Shown one piece after another: positions 10,611 to 23,711 of a stretch of DNA of 64,000 bases (position 1 is the stretch's first letter; each line of letters opens with the position of its first letter). The position numbers and the translations under genes are program-made. Source of the DNA: Polytrichum commune (taxonomy: Eukaryota; Streptophyta; Polytrichopsida; Polytrichales; Polytrichaceae); NCBI GenBank assembly GCA_950295325.1, contig OX485803.1, forward strand, positions 43,229,554-43,293,553. Reading direction: 5' to 3'. The notes beneath the pieces are model-generated. The model was not told where the DNA came from. It worked only from the letters and a program-made list of their open reading frames with translations, and did no database searches.

Positions 10611-13600
10611 AGCAATACGCCAACAATGAATAGGGTCATTAGAGCTACTAACACTAATTTCTATGACATTTCATAAATGAGTAGACCATGAGGACTTTAC
10701 AAGTCTTGCTCAAACTATGTTATTGAGGGGTTGAGGACTAGTCAAGCTCTTAGTAGTAGTTTGAGATTTGGATGAAAACTTGTCAATTCCGAGCATCAAA
10801 CTCCCAAACTTTGCAAATCCAATTGTAAACTTGAGAGTTGAAGTGCGCAAAAGGGACCTAAATCGATAGAGGTTTGCCACCTGGATATGTGCTTTGATGG
10901 CAATCATGTGTGTTATGGGGGGGAGGGGGGAGGGGTGGATTGTGCCTTTAGTAATGTCGATTTGGAGATTATTGTAACGTTTAATGTACTACTAGGTGTT
11001 GAAGAGGTGGCCTTCACTTCTTGAAGCGGGAACATGCTTAGGAAGCTTAAAGGTGGTGCTCATCATCAATGACTTGCCTTCAAAGAACTCCAAGTTCTTC
11101 AAGCCCATAGACTTATCCGCGAAGTCCCTCAACCCCTAAATCCTTGAGAGACCCAAAATGACCAATTTTGGATGGTTTTTGTTTTGAATGAGACTGTTGA
11201 CTTGTTGAGACGGAGGTGAAATTTTTGTCAAAATGAATGGATTTCTTTTTGCATCCAACACCTCAATTTCCATTGGATTTGGACCAGACCTTAGCCTTGT
11301 GGAGATTTTCAAAGTCATTAAGCGCCCTGAATTCTATTGGAGTTGGACTAAACTTCATGATATACTAGGAAATATGCTAGATATGAGAAAAAAAAATCAC
11401 ATGTACTTGGAAAGCTATGAAAAAATTCAAGGATTTACTTTATTTTATGTTTCATATATTTACCGTAGGGATTGGTAATTGGAGGTCTTGAAGTTACTAA
11501 AACAATATTATGTAGGATTGGATGTAAAACGGTGTGTTACATATTGCAAGGGCTCTCAAAATATCACATGGTGCAAACATAAAAATTTCAAGCCTCAAAG
11601 GTCCACAACTTATTTGGAAATCTAGTGCAAAAACTTCATCCCAATTGGGTCTCATCCCATCATCCATTTGATGATGTAAGTAGGGTTATAGTTTGTTTAC
11701 AATAATTTCCCCCCACCCATTATACTTTCACATATGTACTAGTTTCTCGTTCATATTGCCATGTGGATGGTTGATTTTTTTTTGGATAGCTCATACACAA
11801 GCCGATATTATATCCGTACAGTTGGATGCTCAAAAACACCTATAGATTGAGTCCTAAATTATCTCTTTTAGAAACAATAATTTGAGGCCAATTTTGAGGA
11901 GAATGGTGCTTGGGGATTTAGGGCTTAAAGAGGGATGAGAATGTGGGTTTGATCCTTTTTGGAGAAAGCTTTGTATCAAGAGCTTGTCAGCTTGTTGCAC
12001 ATTGAACCCTATTTTGAAAGTTGAGTGAAACTTTTGGGATGTCCTCTTTCCACCTCTCGAACTTTGAATGAATTCTAGGATGTAAAATAAGGTATGCGTG
12101 TGGGGCCTACTATAGTATCCTAAATCCCGGATCGGCCTGTGCAAGTCAACTTGGCCCACTCATCCTAGTAGGACAAGCTAGAAAGCCGGTTTATAATGGG
12201 CCAACACCACTCTTTGTGTATGGTGACTTAAGCATTCCAAAAACTTGGATGACTTTGTGTTAATTCTCATAAACTCAAAGTTGGAACTAAACACAACGGT
12301 TTTATCTCCTTACTTTTCAAATAAAGTAATGCTATCTTCAAATCTTTATTGACTCTTGCAAGTGAGCTTTTCGAGGTCTTTCCATGGACACCAAACTCTC
12401 TTCCAAATTCTTAAATGTACTTTGGTACCGTGAATATCCCAACTTCGTCATTCCACACTTCTTTTCTCCCTATTGACAATGTTGGAATTGATATGTAGTT
12501 TCTTTGTTATAAGTTACAATGAAATTGGGTGGGTGGAATGAACATCGTAGTTTCACCTTCAACTTCACAAAAGCTATGGAACATATGGCACTTTGTTATT
12601 TTGACGCTACTTCATGAGAAATTGTCCATATTGGAGAGAAAGTACCATACACGGAGGCCGTGTGTGGCATAAGACTTTCTTCCCAACATGTTGTTGATTG
12701 GAGCCTAGTTCAAAGATGGCTTTAGTACAAGCATACGAGTCCTCGGCAATTGTCATGCATCATTGGAAACTTGTAGATATGTAAATTTACCACAATGGTA
12801 GATATGCATTGTTTCTCCACTGGCACCACATGATTGCCCATGACTCATATGCTAGTAGTGCATGGAAATTAAAGTCCAACCAAACTTGAAGGTATGTAAG
12901 TAGCTTAGTTCCTATTGATTTCCTAAGTTATTTACATACATTCAAGTTAAATTGCAATCTAGTTCACCTAGAGATGGAAGGGGATGGTGCTAGCCATTCT
13001 AATTCATGTTATGAACCATATCACTTTCAAACGAGAGAAAAACAAAAGAAAACAAGCACTTTATCTTAGCAATTTTCCCCAACGAAAACACAAGTGGCTA
13101 AACTAGTGCTTTTATGGCATTGATATATGCAAAGTAAGCAGTGGTAGCACTCTTAGATACACATTGAGAATTTTGATGAACATATGGATAGATGGATAGA
13201 TGGATGGATAGATAGATAGATAGATATGAATGCCAACTCATGTTGGAGCAAGCATGAATGACTATTTGATACAAATGAAATCAATGATCTTTTGCATGCA
13301 GATTTGGTATTGGTATGTATGTGTGTGCGGGTGGAGTCACCCATAGGGATGCAAGAGTATTGTTGCAATGTTTATGTAAACTCGTCTATTGTGGATGAAA
13401 GGGCTCTCGTAAAAAAAATCCCTTACAAGACCTTAAAGACCATGTCATTCCAAATGGACCCCACTAGACTAATTCGATGTCTCTGATGCCATACTTGAAG
13501 TTATTTTTTTCAGACAACAAGGTTTTCACCTTCACAATAAATGAGTTTATGTGTACACCACAAAGCGTCCACCAAAACGTTGTGACTCTTTGTAATATAA

Positions 13601-16372
13601 GTCAGAGGTGGGCCAAGGATTCTTGGCAACCATGTACTAAGTTGAAGGTAAGAATGTTGGGATTCTTTTATAACTAAAATTTTTGAACTATTCGAGCACA
13701 TATAATCCACATAATTAATCCCAAATTAGTCTAGTATGACAAAGTTGAGATGAATAAGCCATAAACCCATAAGAGACAATTCTTTTACCATATAGCATGG
13801 TCATTAGAAATTTTAAGCCTTGGAGTGACACTGACACAATCTATCTGTGTCACTATATATTAAGTGTAAGTTTCTAGACGAGCTCGAAAACATTAAAACG
13901 GGATTACAACTTATGGGATTAAAATGGTAGACGTGCCTATTTTGGTTACGTATCTTAATTGAACACCTATATTGGAGTGGTAGTGTATGTGTTTGGTGTG
14001 GCTCCAAAAACAATACCAAAAATATGTGTGTTAAAAAGAGATTGGATTTTATAATCAAAATATGATAAACATCCTAGGTTCAATAGTCAACAAAATTGGA
14101 TGGGGGGGGGGGTCTATATGACCATCTAATGAACATGAAAATCTTCACTTTGATAATGAATAAATTCTCATTCATATAAGCTCCAAAAATTATGAGGAAA
14201 GTGGCAATGGCCTTGATTTGGATTTGCTAATCATCTCGTACTAACTGCGTACATATTTCTTATCCTATGAGAAGTGGGCCAGTTGGAAAAAGTAACCATT
14301 TAAGACCCATCTAATGTCAAGTTTGGCATCCAATAGCAAGGTAGATGAGAAGATGAGCTCCTAGCTTCAAGTGGTCTTTCTTTCTGAAGTGAAGTTCTTG
14401 CTTGTGATTTGAAGGATCTACCGTTATTAAATCGAGAATAAATTAGACTTCAATGTATGTACAAGTACTAAAACATCAATATGCAAGGTGCGTGCATACT
14501 AGTAGTTTCATGATCATCAAAGTGTATTTATTATTACGTAGTGAAGACATTACATTACAAAGTACCTCGATCACGTTCCCATATAAGTCCTTAATGCAAT
14601 TGCCACATGTTCTTCACGGAAGTGGTAGTAATAAGTGTCATGCTTTTTGCATGATTTCGCGCATTAGGCCTCCACATGTCATAAGTATAAGCAAAGAAGA
14701 ATTGAAAGACTCCGTGATGCTACTCACTATTTATGATTTAGGTAGTGGGAAAAAAATCCAAATAATTTTGGTATATTTATTAAGAAGTTTTGGTTTGACA
14801 AGTGGAGTTTGAAGAAAGTTGGAATTGAGGCAATCATTCGATAATTAATATAAAAATTGGATATTGAGATTCAGGTACTCATAGTTTGTTTTTTTTTGCA
14901 GAATTTAATATCTTTTATAGTTGAAATTTCAATAAGTGATGACATTTGAAAATAGTATTTAAAGGATGGTGGATACATGTGATATAGAGGATTGATTGGT
15001 TATGAGTTGTAATAGGGTTATAGAATATAGGATTTCATAGACTATTTTAAGAATTCAATGTATTACTTACTGATATCAAACGTGGGTTATGTGGTCTCTC
15101 CAATTACCACATCTGTAATGCTCGAAACTTACTTATGCTCAACATGGTCATGTTCACATTCCCAAACATTGGTTCGTCGAATCTTCTTCTAATCTAAAAT
15201 TTGAAATGTACCTATGCAAAACATGTTGGAATTTCCTATTGAGCATGATTGAGGATGGTTGAGATTTTGTAATCCACCCAAATGACTAAACCATCTCCGA
15301 CTTTTGGTCATCAATAGAACTAGAAATCTCTGCACTTATGAGGAATCATATTTAGAAGTTACAAGTTCCAAAATGCCCAAATGGAGGTCACAAGCTTGTT
15401 TGGAAATAGGTACTAGCTAGAATAAGGATGTGATTTACTAGGGCTCAATGCTAACAAATTTGCCTTTTGAACTTTTTTCGTGATGGTCCGGGTAGGGTTT
15501 GGAATGAAAACTATAATATTATGGATGATACATAATGAAAATGGCAGCTCGGGCAAAAAATAATTCATTTTAAAGGTGCCTAAGTTTATGGAAAATTAAT
15601 TTCTTTAGTGTCCAAAAATAAATAAATGAATTCAAAGAGTGCCTAAAATCACAATAATGCAAGTGACATTCATTGGAATCCAACAAAGTAGCATCAAATA
15701 ACTTCAACAATGTCTTCACGTGGCATGGATCTCACTCATGGTCTAAAAACAAAACAAGCATGAATTTGCTCCACAACATAATTGGTTGAATGAGACAAGC
15801 AAATGGGAATGAATGTCTAACTTATTTTGAATTGCTTTTTGAATATGCCCAATTTCATAATATTAATTTCTAGGTTGCCTAACTTACTTTCGCACTTCAA
15901 TTAATTATCATGCAGAAAGGTGCCCAAGCTGCTAGAGAGCTACAATATGTGTTGCTTTTTTTGTTTTTGTTATTTTTATGATACTCAATACCTTGACCTA
16001 ACAAGATTTTGATGTTTGCAAGATGAATGGGACCAATGGTTGTACACAGATTGTCAATTAAGTTGTGAGGTTCTTACAACAATCTTGATCCAAATATACT
16101 CACATTTAGTTACATAACGCATCTATTGTCATCAAAAAGGTTGGACCATATTGACTTCATTTGGATTTCCATCTACCTTTCCAAAGTTTCCCATTTGGAA
16201 TGAAATATTGTGGTGAGCTTAAAGGGCTTAACCCTTAACTTCGTGAGAGACCACAAGTTTTGGGCTTATGAATGACTCTTGAAGGCAAATTTATCCAAAA
16301 GGAAGGCGCTAGATAGGTCACATTAGGTATTATTGTGTTCCTCATAAAATTTTATTGTCAATGGCGATGATT
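10611..16372. other. Intergenic, no gene seen
   Basis: About 5.8 kb of AT-rich DNA. It includes a (GATA/GATG)n microsatellite at about 13,187-13,226, an 11-base G run at 14,102-14,112, a G-rich run at 10,917-10,935, and a fragment near 11,815-11,840 resembling repeat family C. The longest open frames (101-119 codons) lack recognisable motifs and convincing splice context. Confidence 0.5.
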
Positions 16373-16538
16373 TCATAACATTACTCAACGTGCAATTGAA
16401 TGTTCTCTTGTTCTGTGGGCCTTTAGAATATAACAATTGGATGCTCAAAAAGCTATGCAGGGAACCTCGTATTCAAACTGAACTCCCAAAATCCGACTGT
16501 TATATTGTGAGGGCCCGCGTTGATGAGTGATGGCATGC
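16373..16538. mobile_element. MITE-like element, family C, copy 2
   Basis: The left half carries GTGGGCCTTTAGAATATAAC and TTGGATGCTCAAAA; the right half carries the inverse, including GTTATATTGTGAGGGCCCGC. The same inverted arrangement occurs at 33,664-33,817. No coding capacity. Confidence 0.5.
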
Positions 16539-17192
16539 CCATTCCAATATGAAAAGATGGTTATTCACAAGACAATTTCAAAGTTCAAAATGAACTAGAT
16601 TTCCCATTTGTTGATACATTACTACATAAAGTAACTTCATATTCATTTGATTGAAAATTATCAATTTTCTATGGAATTTTTTTCTTACCTCAAAGTGATA
16701 TCTATTATTAATATAATCTTGAAAGTTTGGAGTACAATTTTATTGCATATATTGATCGAAGTTTAATATTTTAAATAGATTGTAAAAATATATTTAAAAG
16801 TATTATATATTGCTACCGTATTGATGTGATTTTAAATCATTAGCAACAACTTTTCTTTTATGTAAAATAAAAATTGAGCTATGGAAAGCTTACTTTTCAT
16901 ATGATCTAATGAAACTAGAATACTCTCCAAGAAGTTAAGGGTTAAGCACCCAAACATAACATTGCAAATGTCATAAGAAAAAGTCCTCTAGAAGAAGGTT
17001 GTTCTCTTAGTCATATATGTGCATGTTGTTTCTTAACCATCTAAGTGTGGCAATAACTAACCTATTTGAGAATCATTTTCGTTGTACTCACTACACACCT
17101 AAGTCATATCTCCACACCTAAGTGTCCAACTGCTCCCATCTTAAGAACAACCATCTCACATTGGGACCCTTCTTCAAATATTAGATTGGATA

Positions 17193-17223
<31 letters not shown>

Positions 17224-19249
17224 CCTATCTTGCTCTTGTTTAAAGCCATATGTTGAGTTTAAATATGTATTCCTTTACTTTATACCTATCATGTACACAT
17301 GGATGAAAATAATAGTTACTGTATGGACTAAGTTTTCATAAGTATAGATGAATGGTACAAGGTGACTAGGGTTAAGGAGGTAGAACACATCCCTAACACG
17401 TGGTAAAATTAGGGTTGTACAGAACTTACCTTGGGTAAGATCTCCAATATAAACCCGTAAACCCTAAAATAGGCTCTTTTTACCATTCGCACAAGAGCTT
17501 GGTGAGGTAACTTAGAGCACACTTACTGGGATACTAGATACGTGTGCTAAGTGAAGTAGAGGATACTAAGGCTATTCACCAAGGAGAGCATTCTACTTGT
17601 GGTGATACAATCATGGCTAAAGAACAGGTTTGAACACCCATTTGACATTTTGTAATGAGTGTTACTATTAGAAATACTACTATGCATGTAATGTAAGTTT
17701 AATGTGTGTGACATGGATAACAACTGGGTCCTGTTGTTATTTACCTCGTGTACTTAACTAATCCTCAATTATTTGTTGGTTGGTTGCATGGGTACAGGTG
17801 AGGCAGGCCCTTCACACTCTCAATACTACGAAGTATTGTGAATATGACATTTTATGCATTTCTTTTGGTTGATACTACTAGGCATATCTCCTGGTATGTT
17901 TTCCATATATATAATAGTTAGGGTACATCCTTGTTGGAGCAATGCATGAAGATAGGCAATTAGATCTACAAAGGTATGATGGGGTCAGCCACAATTTGTT
18001 TTTGGGTACTTAGGAACAATGTATGAGTACTGAAATCCTAAGTATGATACAAATACTTATGAAAGTACAGTATATCGTATTATTACATGTTTGTATTGTT
18101 TACATACAATTAGACATGAGCATTTGCAATGAGCATTGAACATACTTAGCCTTAAAACGATATGATGAGAAGGTTAGATTTGAGGTAATAAGGGTTATGA
18201 AAAAGTTCCCACCCACCCACCCTTGCATTGCAATGAAGAAGACATTGAAGGATTAGGCCTCTGAAAAGAGGAAGTTCAAGCTTTGCAAAAAGCATTGAAA
18301 AGCCAGCTCTCTTTGTGTATATATATTCATTGAGTTAAGAATGCATGGACCTAGAACCCTACATGGGTGTGCTTGGTACAATCAGAAAAAAGCTTGGCAA
18401 GGAAGGGTGCACTGACTTAGTTTCATGATATGAGAGATATATCAATTTTTAGGTGAACTATAGCATGGAAATTTGCATCAAATAAGATAGTAGATTACTG
18501 ATAATGGCTACATCCTATTAGGCTCCTAAATTTGAGGTAAATGGATAAAATCTTCAAAACATCTCATTATTGACGTTCTAACAATGAATTGCCTCAAAAC
18601 ATCTATTTCATATGATTCAATAAATTGTTTTAGGGAGAAATTAGTTATTTGACTTTAAATGACATCTTAGAAATTGTGGTGACAACGTTTAATTCACTTT
18701 GCAATATGCCATTTGTTCCCATCCAAGATCCTAAACTAGTACTTGCATAGTTCCAGGACCAACAACCACATTGCCATTATAGTTCCATTAATTTGAAATC
18801 TTCAACAACAATTGTTTTTAGAGTAGCTATGTAATTACTAGGAGGCTACACCTGTATAGAAGGATGCAATCTAAAACCACCACTAGATTTAAACGAGAAT
18901 GATTTAAATTGACATTTGCAAAACTAGATTAAATGTAAACTTACAAAAACTATTGAAAGACCTTAAAAGATGACATGAGGAACTTACAATTACTATTGTA
19001 ACAAGTTTCATAGATGCATGTAGAAGTTTGTGGAGGGAGAATTCAAAATTTTTGCAAAACTAAGAAAGAGAAAGAAACACCATCCAGAAAGGATTATGGA
19101 ATTGATTTACAATACTAACCCACCCCTAGCCCTAAACCCTAAACCCTAACATCACTAACATTACTAACATGCAATGATAAATCTGAATTTCACAATACTC
19201 ACATGTGGAAAAGTGAAAGGTCACAAAATTTCGAATTGTGACGCCTTAG
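16539..19249. other. Intergenic, no gene seen
   Basis: AT-rich DNA with a (CT)n microsatellite at about 17,193-17,222 and plant-telomere-like repeats at 19,124-19,149. No recognisable coding sequence on either strand. Confidence 0.5.
19124..19149 (+). repeat. Short interstitial telomere-like repeat
   Basis: About three and a half copies of CCCTAAA, the plant telomere unit, the first one imperfect (CCCTAG). It lies in intergenic DNA about 100 bp beyond the limit of the duplicated flank. It may be chance, a telobox cluster or a repair scar. Confidence 0.6.
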
Positions 19250-20353
19250 ATTTGGTGCAGAAGGTGCATATCTAACTGGATTGTACTCTGCCAATATATT
19301 CTCCGTTGAATTGATGCGAGAGACATGTGCATCGAAAAGCCCACATTCTCATCTCATTCAAATTCTTTTTCTCACGATCCTACGATTCGATGTTTCAAAT
19401 GCAAGTTGTTGGGATCTCAGATTCATTTGTCACGCGTCTTCAATGAAATTCAAGCTCATGATGATGTCTAATGAGCAGTGCGGGTTTTAGCTCCTTCACA
19501 GAGATGTAAACAACATGTCACATAGATGCAAGCAAGTTTGCACCATAGTATTTGAGCAGTTGCTTTTGTTACAGTATTTGAGAACAAATCTGTTTCGGAA
19601 TTGTATTATCTTACTATGGGTTTTAGGAACGCGGCGGTTCTAATGAACGACGTGATGCTGCACCTGTGAGTTTGTATAATGAAGTTCTTGGGGATCCTTC
19701 GTCTTATTAGTCACCGTGTGCACGCGGAGCTGCAGTGTGAGTTATACATCACACACGAACATTTCCTTTCAACAATTGTACAAGATATTGACGAATATGC
19801 TCCGAAAAGAGACTCTGTTCTGGAGGGGAATATGTAAATTTCTTCTTGACCGCTAGGGAAATGTGTTGCGGAATTTCATGCCAAGCTTCTTCTTCATGGG
19901 TTTAATTCTCGCAAAACAATGTTAAGAGAAATGCAAACCATTGTACAACCCCAGCGGAGTTGGAAAATCTAATTTTTTATTCCAAATGTACATAGTGTAC
20001 AGAGGGTGTACAAGATGAATAAATTCGTTCCCAAAGTATGTTATTTTACTGTAGAGTAATCTCGCAAACCATTCTGGCTGCATGCACAGCAGGCTTTGCA
20101 ATCAGATGGCAGGCCTACTTCGAACCTTCGGAGTCAACAACGAGTGATTGAAACCTGACAGTGTCACATGTACACATCTTATTGCAAACCTGATGCTTAT
20201 TCATGTCTCAACCCTCGGTCATAGAGAGCGCGGCACTCTTCTATTCCAACGAATCTCATCTTCTTTGCGTCTGCAACAAAAGGCTCCGAATTCCGTGACA
20301 CAGGGTTTAGGGTTTGTAGTCACCTGTGAGATGAATGTTGGGGCGAATCTGTT
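19250..20353 (-). repeat. 3' flank of first GDSL-FAS1 gene, duplicated at 7.6-8.6 kb
   Basis: Non-coding DNA downstream of the stop at 20,354. It pairs with 7578-8596 on the opposite strand. A possible polyadenylation signal AATAAA (minus strand, 19,976-19,981) lies about 375 nt after the stop codon, so the first few hundred bases are probably 3' UTR. Confidence 0.75.
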
Positions 20354-23300
20354 TTACAAGCCAGGCGGGATGACGACACGATCGATTCCATGGATCGCAA
20401 CCTTCCCAGGCACAGTGTACAAGTCGGGGTCAACAACTTTGGCAGCCGAATTGGCGCCAATGAAAATGCCTTGAGATGAGTAAGCCACAGGTAATTGTTG
20501 ATTCGACACGGTGGTCAAGGAAGCAGGCTTTTGCGTGAGCAGAGTGTTAGCGTCGTAGTAGTTGCTCACGGTGTGGTAGAGGCCAACAGCTTCCACTTTG
20601 TTTTGAGAGAAGATGTTGTCAATGAGCGTCGTGTCGGTGGCCGCAAATGCGTCGTTAGTGGGGAGAAAGACGGTGACCACAGTCTGTGGATATTGACCCA
20701 ACATGGTGTCCAAGTCGAAAGATTGCAACAGGCCGACCGCCTCCGAGTATTTAGGATTGCCGAGGAGGAAATCGAGCGCAGCTTGCACTTGGCCAATAGC
20801 TAAAGACATATCTGAAATCACAAAGTGAAAACACCACATTCAAGTTCAGATTCATATTCATTGGGAAAACTGACAAATACATCAATGAAACTCAATCTGT
20901 ATAAAACATCCGCAAACCACTCCAAATTTGTTACATTTTAGTGCTTTCAGAATCTACTCTTCACAGCAACCATTCAAGTACTACCTAGACGGCCCTCTTG
21001 TTGTACGAGTTCCCATCAATTTGCAATTAGACATCACAATGCAACCTTCCTACAAACTGACCAAGCTCCCACCCCACAGACAAATTGAAACTAACGCCGA
21101 AATTCTCACCCAAAATGTCAGCAAATTACTTACACTCAAAAATACGTGGATCTGTTTCTTCAGACTACCTCCATCGAATTCTCTGCTTCAACATGCAATA
21201 AACCTCCAGCACGCATTCTTAAAGTTCTAGGCAGGAGTTTGCAGAATACTTACCAGGCTGAGCCATGGGGGCGGCGACAGGCTCTTGGACGGCGTCATTG
21301 ATTTGCAACCACTGCTTCAAAGTGGGAGCATCTGCCAACAGAATGAATTGAGGGTGATCAGTGTAGAGCTGAATCAAATAGTGCCATGCCCACATGGTAG
21401 GGTGAAACTTGTCCCAAAACACCGCTCTCCCTCTCTTCTTGCACACGGTGTACAGCCATTTCCCATTTGCATCGACATCGCCACAGTTGCTAGTGTTCGT
21501 AGTTCCCTTACAGCAGGGTACCAGCTTATCGGTGAAACCTACGGCGGATGTCTGCTTGAATAAATGGCTGAACGCAGCGGCCTGGTCCAAGATGATAAAC
21601 CTCGCTCCGGGATTCAGGGCATTGATGCTTTGAACTGCACCGAGGAGGAAGGCATTGTGCATGGTTACGATCGAATCGTAGGAACTGTCACAAACACGGT
21701 AATTGGTTTTTGCGGTGAGTATAGGGTAACAGCCGACCGGAGGTAAGTTGGTCACCAGCACATTGCGCAGGCCCAGATCGTAAAGTCTCTGTAAGCTTGT
21801 TTGAATCCCCGAAACAACAAGCTCAATGTACATGAAGAGTTCCTGAATAATATACACAAAACAAATCAATGCAAGCACCTCATTCTTTTTTAAAGCCCAG
21901 AAACAACAAGCTCAATGTACATGAAGAGCTCCTGAATAATATACACAAAACAAATCAATGCAAGTACCTCATACTTTTTTAGAGCCCAGAAGCAACAAGT
22001 AAAATGTACATGAAGATCTCCATCATAACCACAAAAACCGAATGCAAATGCCTCGGTTAGTACTATTTACAATGTACGCGCTTAGCTCAAATTTAACTAG
22101 GATTTTGATAGCAAGCCTCTATTTCGACGACTATGAATGTGACTTACTGCAGATGTTGTTCCAGTGAAGGCAAGATAGTCATTTCCGCTTACAGACACCA
22201 GGGTGACTGAATTAGCCAAAGCGACTTTAGAGTATGGATCTGTGCGGAGGAACAACTCGAAATTGTCAACCTGCCCAGCCAGAGGTGTGTATTGCACACC
22301 ACTTGTGTAGGTAACCCCACTGCCTGCGATTGCAAAATTCACCCCGGAGGAAGTGTTTTGGCCGGCAGAGTAAAAATAGGCAGGCAGGTACGGGAGACCG
22401 AGCATGTCCGCTGCAAACATACCAAACACAGAGTACAAACTTACATGAGAGAATCATACACAAATCACGAATTATGAGAGACAGGAGAAGAAAAAATTGC
22501 ATCAACATGGATATGCACGCAACTTCTCATGGTTGCAAGCATGACACGATTCCAGTACAAGAACATTGTAAACCATAACTTCAGAGCTCCGAATTTCACC
22601 CGAATTTCACGAGGTTTCCTCGTAAGTGGATGAGCAGGGAAAAAGATTGCGAACATACCACATTCATGAGAATCGCAAAGATAGCATTCTGTTTCGAGTT
22701 ACTCACCGAACCAATCGGTTTGTATCTTTCCGTCGGAGTAGCGCCCTGCAGGCTGCCCTGGCCATGTGATGCCGTATGGAAACTTCCATGCGCTGCTCAT
22801 ATTCATTCCACTCTTTTGCGAGTTTCCGGTATCCGCATATGAGTCACCAAACGCAAACATCAATGTTGTCTTTTGGGCATATGCTGCACAAACAGAAGCA
22901 TCGCCACAATGAACCATGATCAGATGGCTACAACAGAAATCACCAGCACAGGAAGCACGACAACTTATAATGGGCATCAAGATGTCTATGAAGAGCATTG
23001 ATGCAGGTCTTGATTATTAGTAGATTGGCATCCCATCATCCTCTCGATGACCTTTTGAGATACTTAGAAGTGTGCACGAAGTCTGTCCAAAGCTCCAGGG
23101 ACACATGATCTGTAATTTTGAAGTAGAAAGCCATGGCTCTTCCGAATTCCCACCGAATTAAACGCCTGGTTACAGAGACTGTTGATAAAATCTTTCACGC
23201 TACTGCTGGCAACTTGAAACCAACTCTTAAGACTTTTGGACATCCTGATATCAGTATACGAGTCTACTGAGAGGATATACGCAGCTCTTGATTACCAGTA

Positions 23301-23711
23301 ATTGTGCATCACCTAAAACGCCAGAGATTTACAAGACCCTTTTGAAGAACTAATTGGACTTCTAATCCAAACCAAAGTGTCGAGTACTTGCATTCAGTCA
23401 AGGTAATTCAAGAGATTTCTCACACATCTTCACAAGTTTCCATAACGTCGGTCGTACTAGATATGACATGAGAACTGATTATAGGAGACAATACGGCCCT
23501 GAAAAAGTGAACGAACAATTTGTCTGCAAAAACAGTCTTTTGGCAAACTCGCAAAGGGACGACTGGAACCAAGTTCAATTATGCGACTGAATAATCTACT
23601 ATATAATACTGCAGAACTTGGGTTTGTAATCTACAACCTACCTGATACGAACAAAGAGGAACAACAACACATCAAGATCACCGCAGCCATAAGCCTCGTG
23701 GTGCCCGCCAT
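20354..23711 (-). CDS. Secreted GDSL esterase/lipase fused to a FAS1 domain (copy 1)
   Basis: Predicted extracellular hydrolase, 518 residues. Exons: 23,642-23,711; 22,707-22,883; 22,148-22,410; 21,254-21,842; 20,354-20,811. All introns are GT-AG, phases 1, 1, 0, 1. Residues 1-26 form a signal peptide (hydrophobic LMAAVILMCCCSSLFVS). The GDSL domain follows: block I FAFGDSYADTGN with Ser38, Gly112 in NFAIAGSG, Asn159 in VSGNDY, and Asp314/His317 in FWDKFHPT, so the catalytic set is complete. Block I plus WKFPYGITWPGQPAGRYSDG resembles the Arabidopsis At5g03610-like clade. After a short Pro/Ala linker (EPVAAPMAQP), exon 5 encodes a FAS1 domain: TVFLPTNDAF (413-422), LYH (444-446), VAIHGIDRVVIPP (504-516). 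There is no C-terminal hydrophobic tail, so no GPI anchor is predicted. Usual GDSL proteins stop near 350-400 residues without FAS1. Domain calls are secure; substrate is unknown. Confidence 0.93.
21808..22020 (-). repeat. Intron 3/exon 4 junction in triplicate (89-bp unit)
   Basis: The true end of intron 3 and first bases of exon 4 (about 21,808-21,896) are repeated at about 21,897-21,985 and, truncated, to about 22,020; offset 89 bp each. The second copy keeps the same pre-acceptor sequence ending TATTATTCAG, giving a decoy 3' splice site before 21,931. Splicing there would read ELFMYIELVVSGL and then a stop. The third copy has lost the acceptor. Exonic bases have thus been copied into the intron. 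Confidence 0.85.

Noticed and set aside
14453-14812. 119-codon open frame in AT-rich DNA
   Set aside because: No recognisable motif and AT-rich codon use like the surrounding non-coding DNA.
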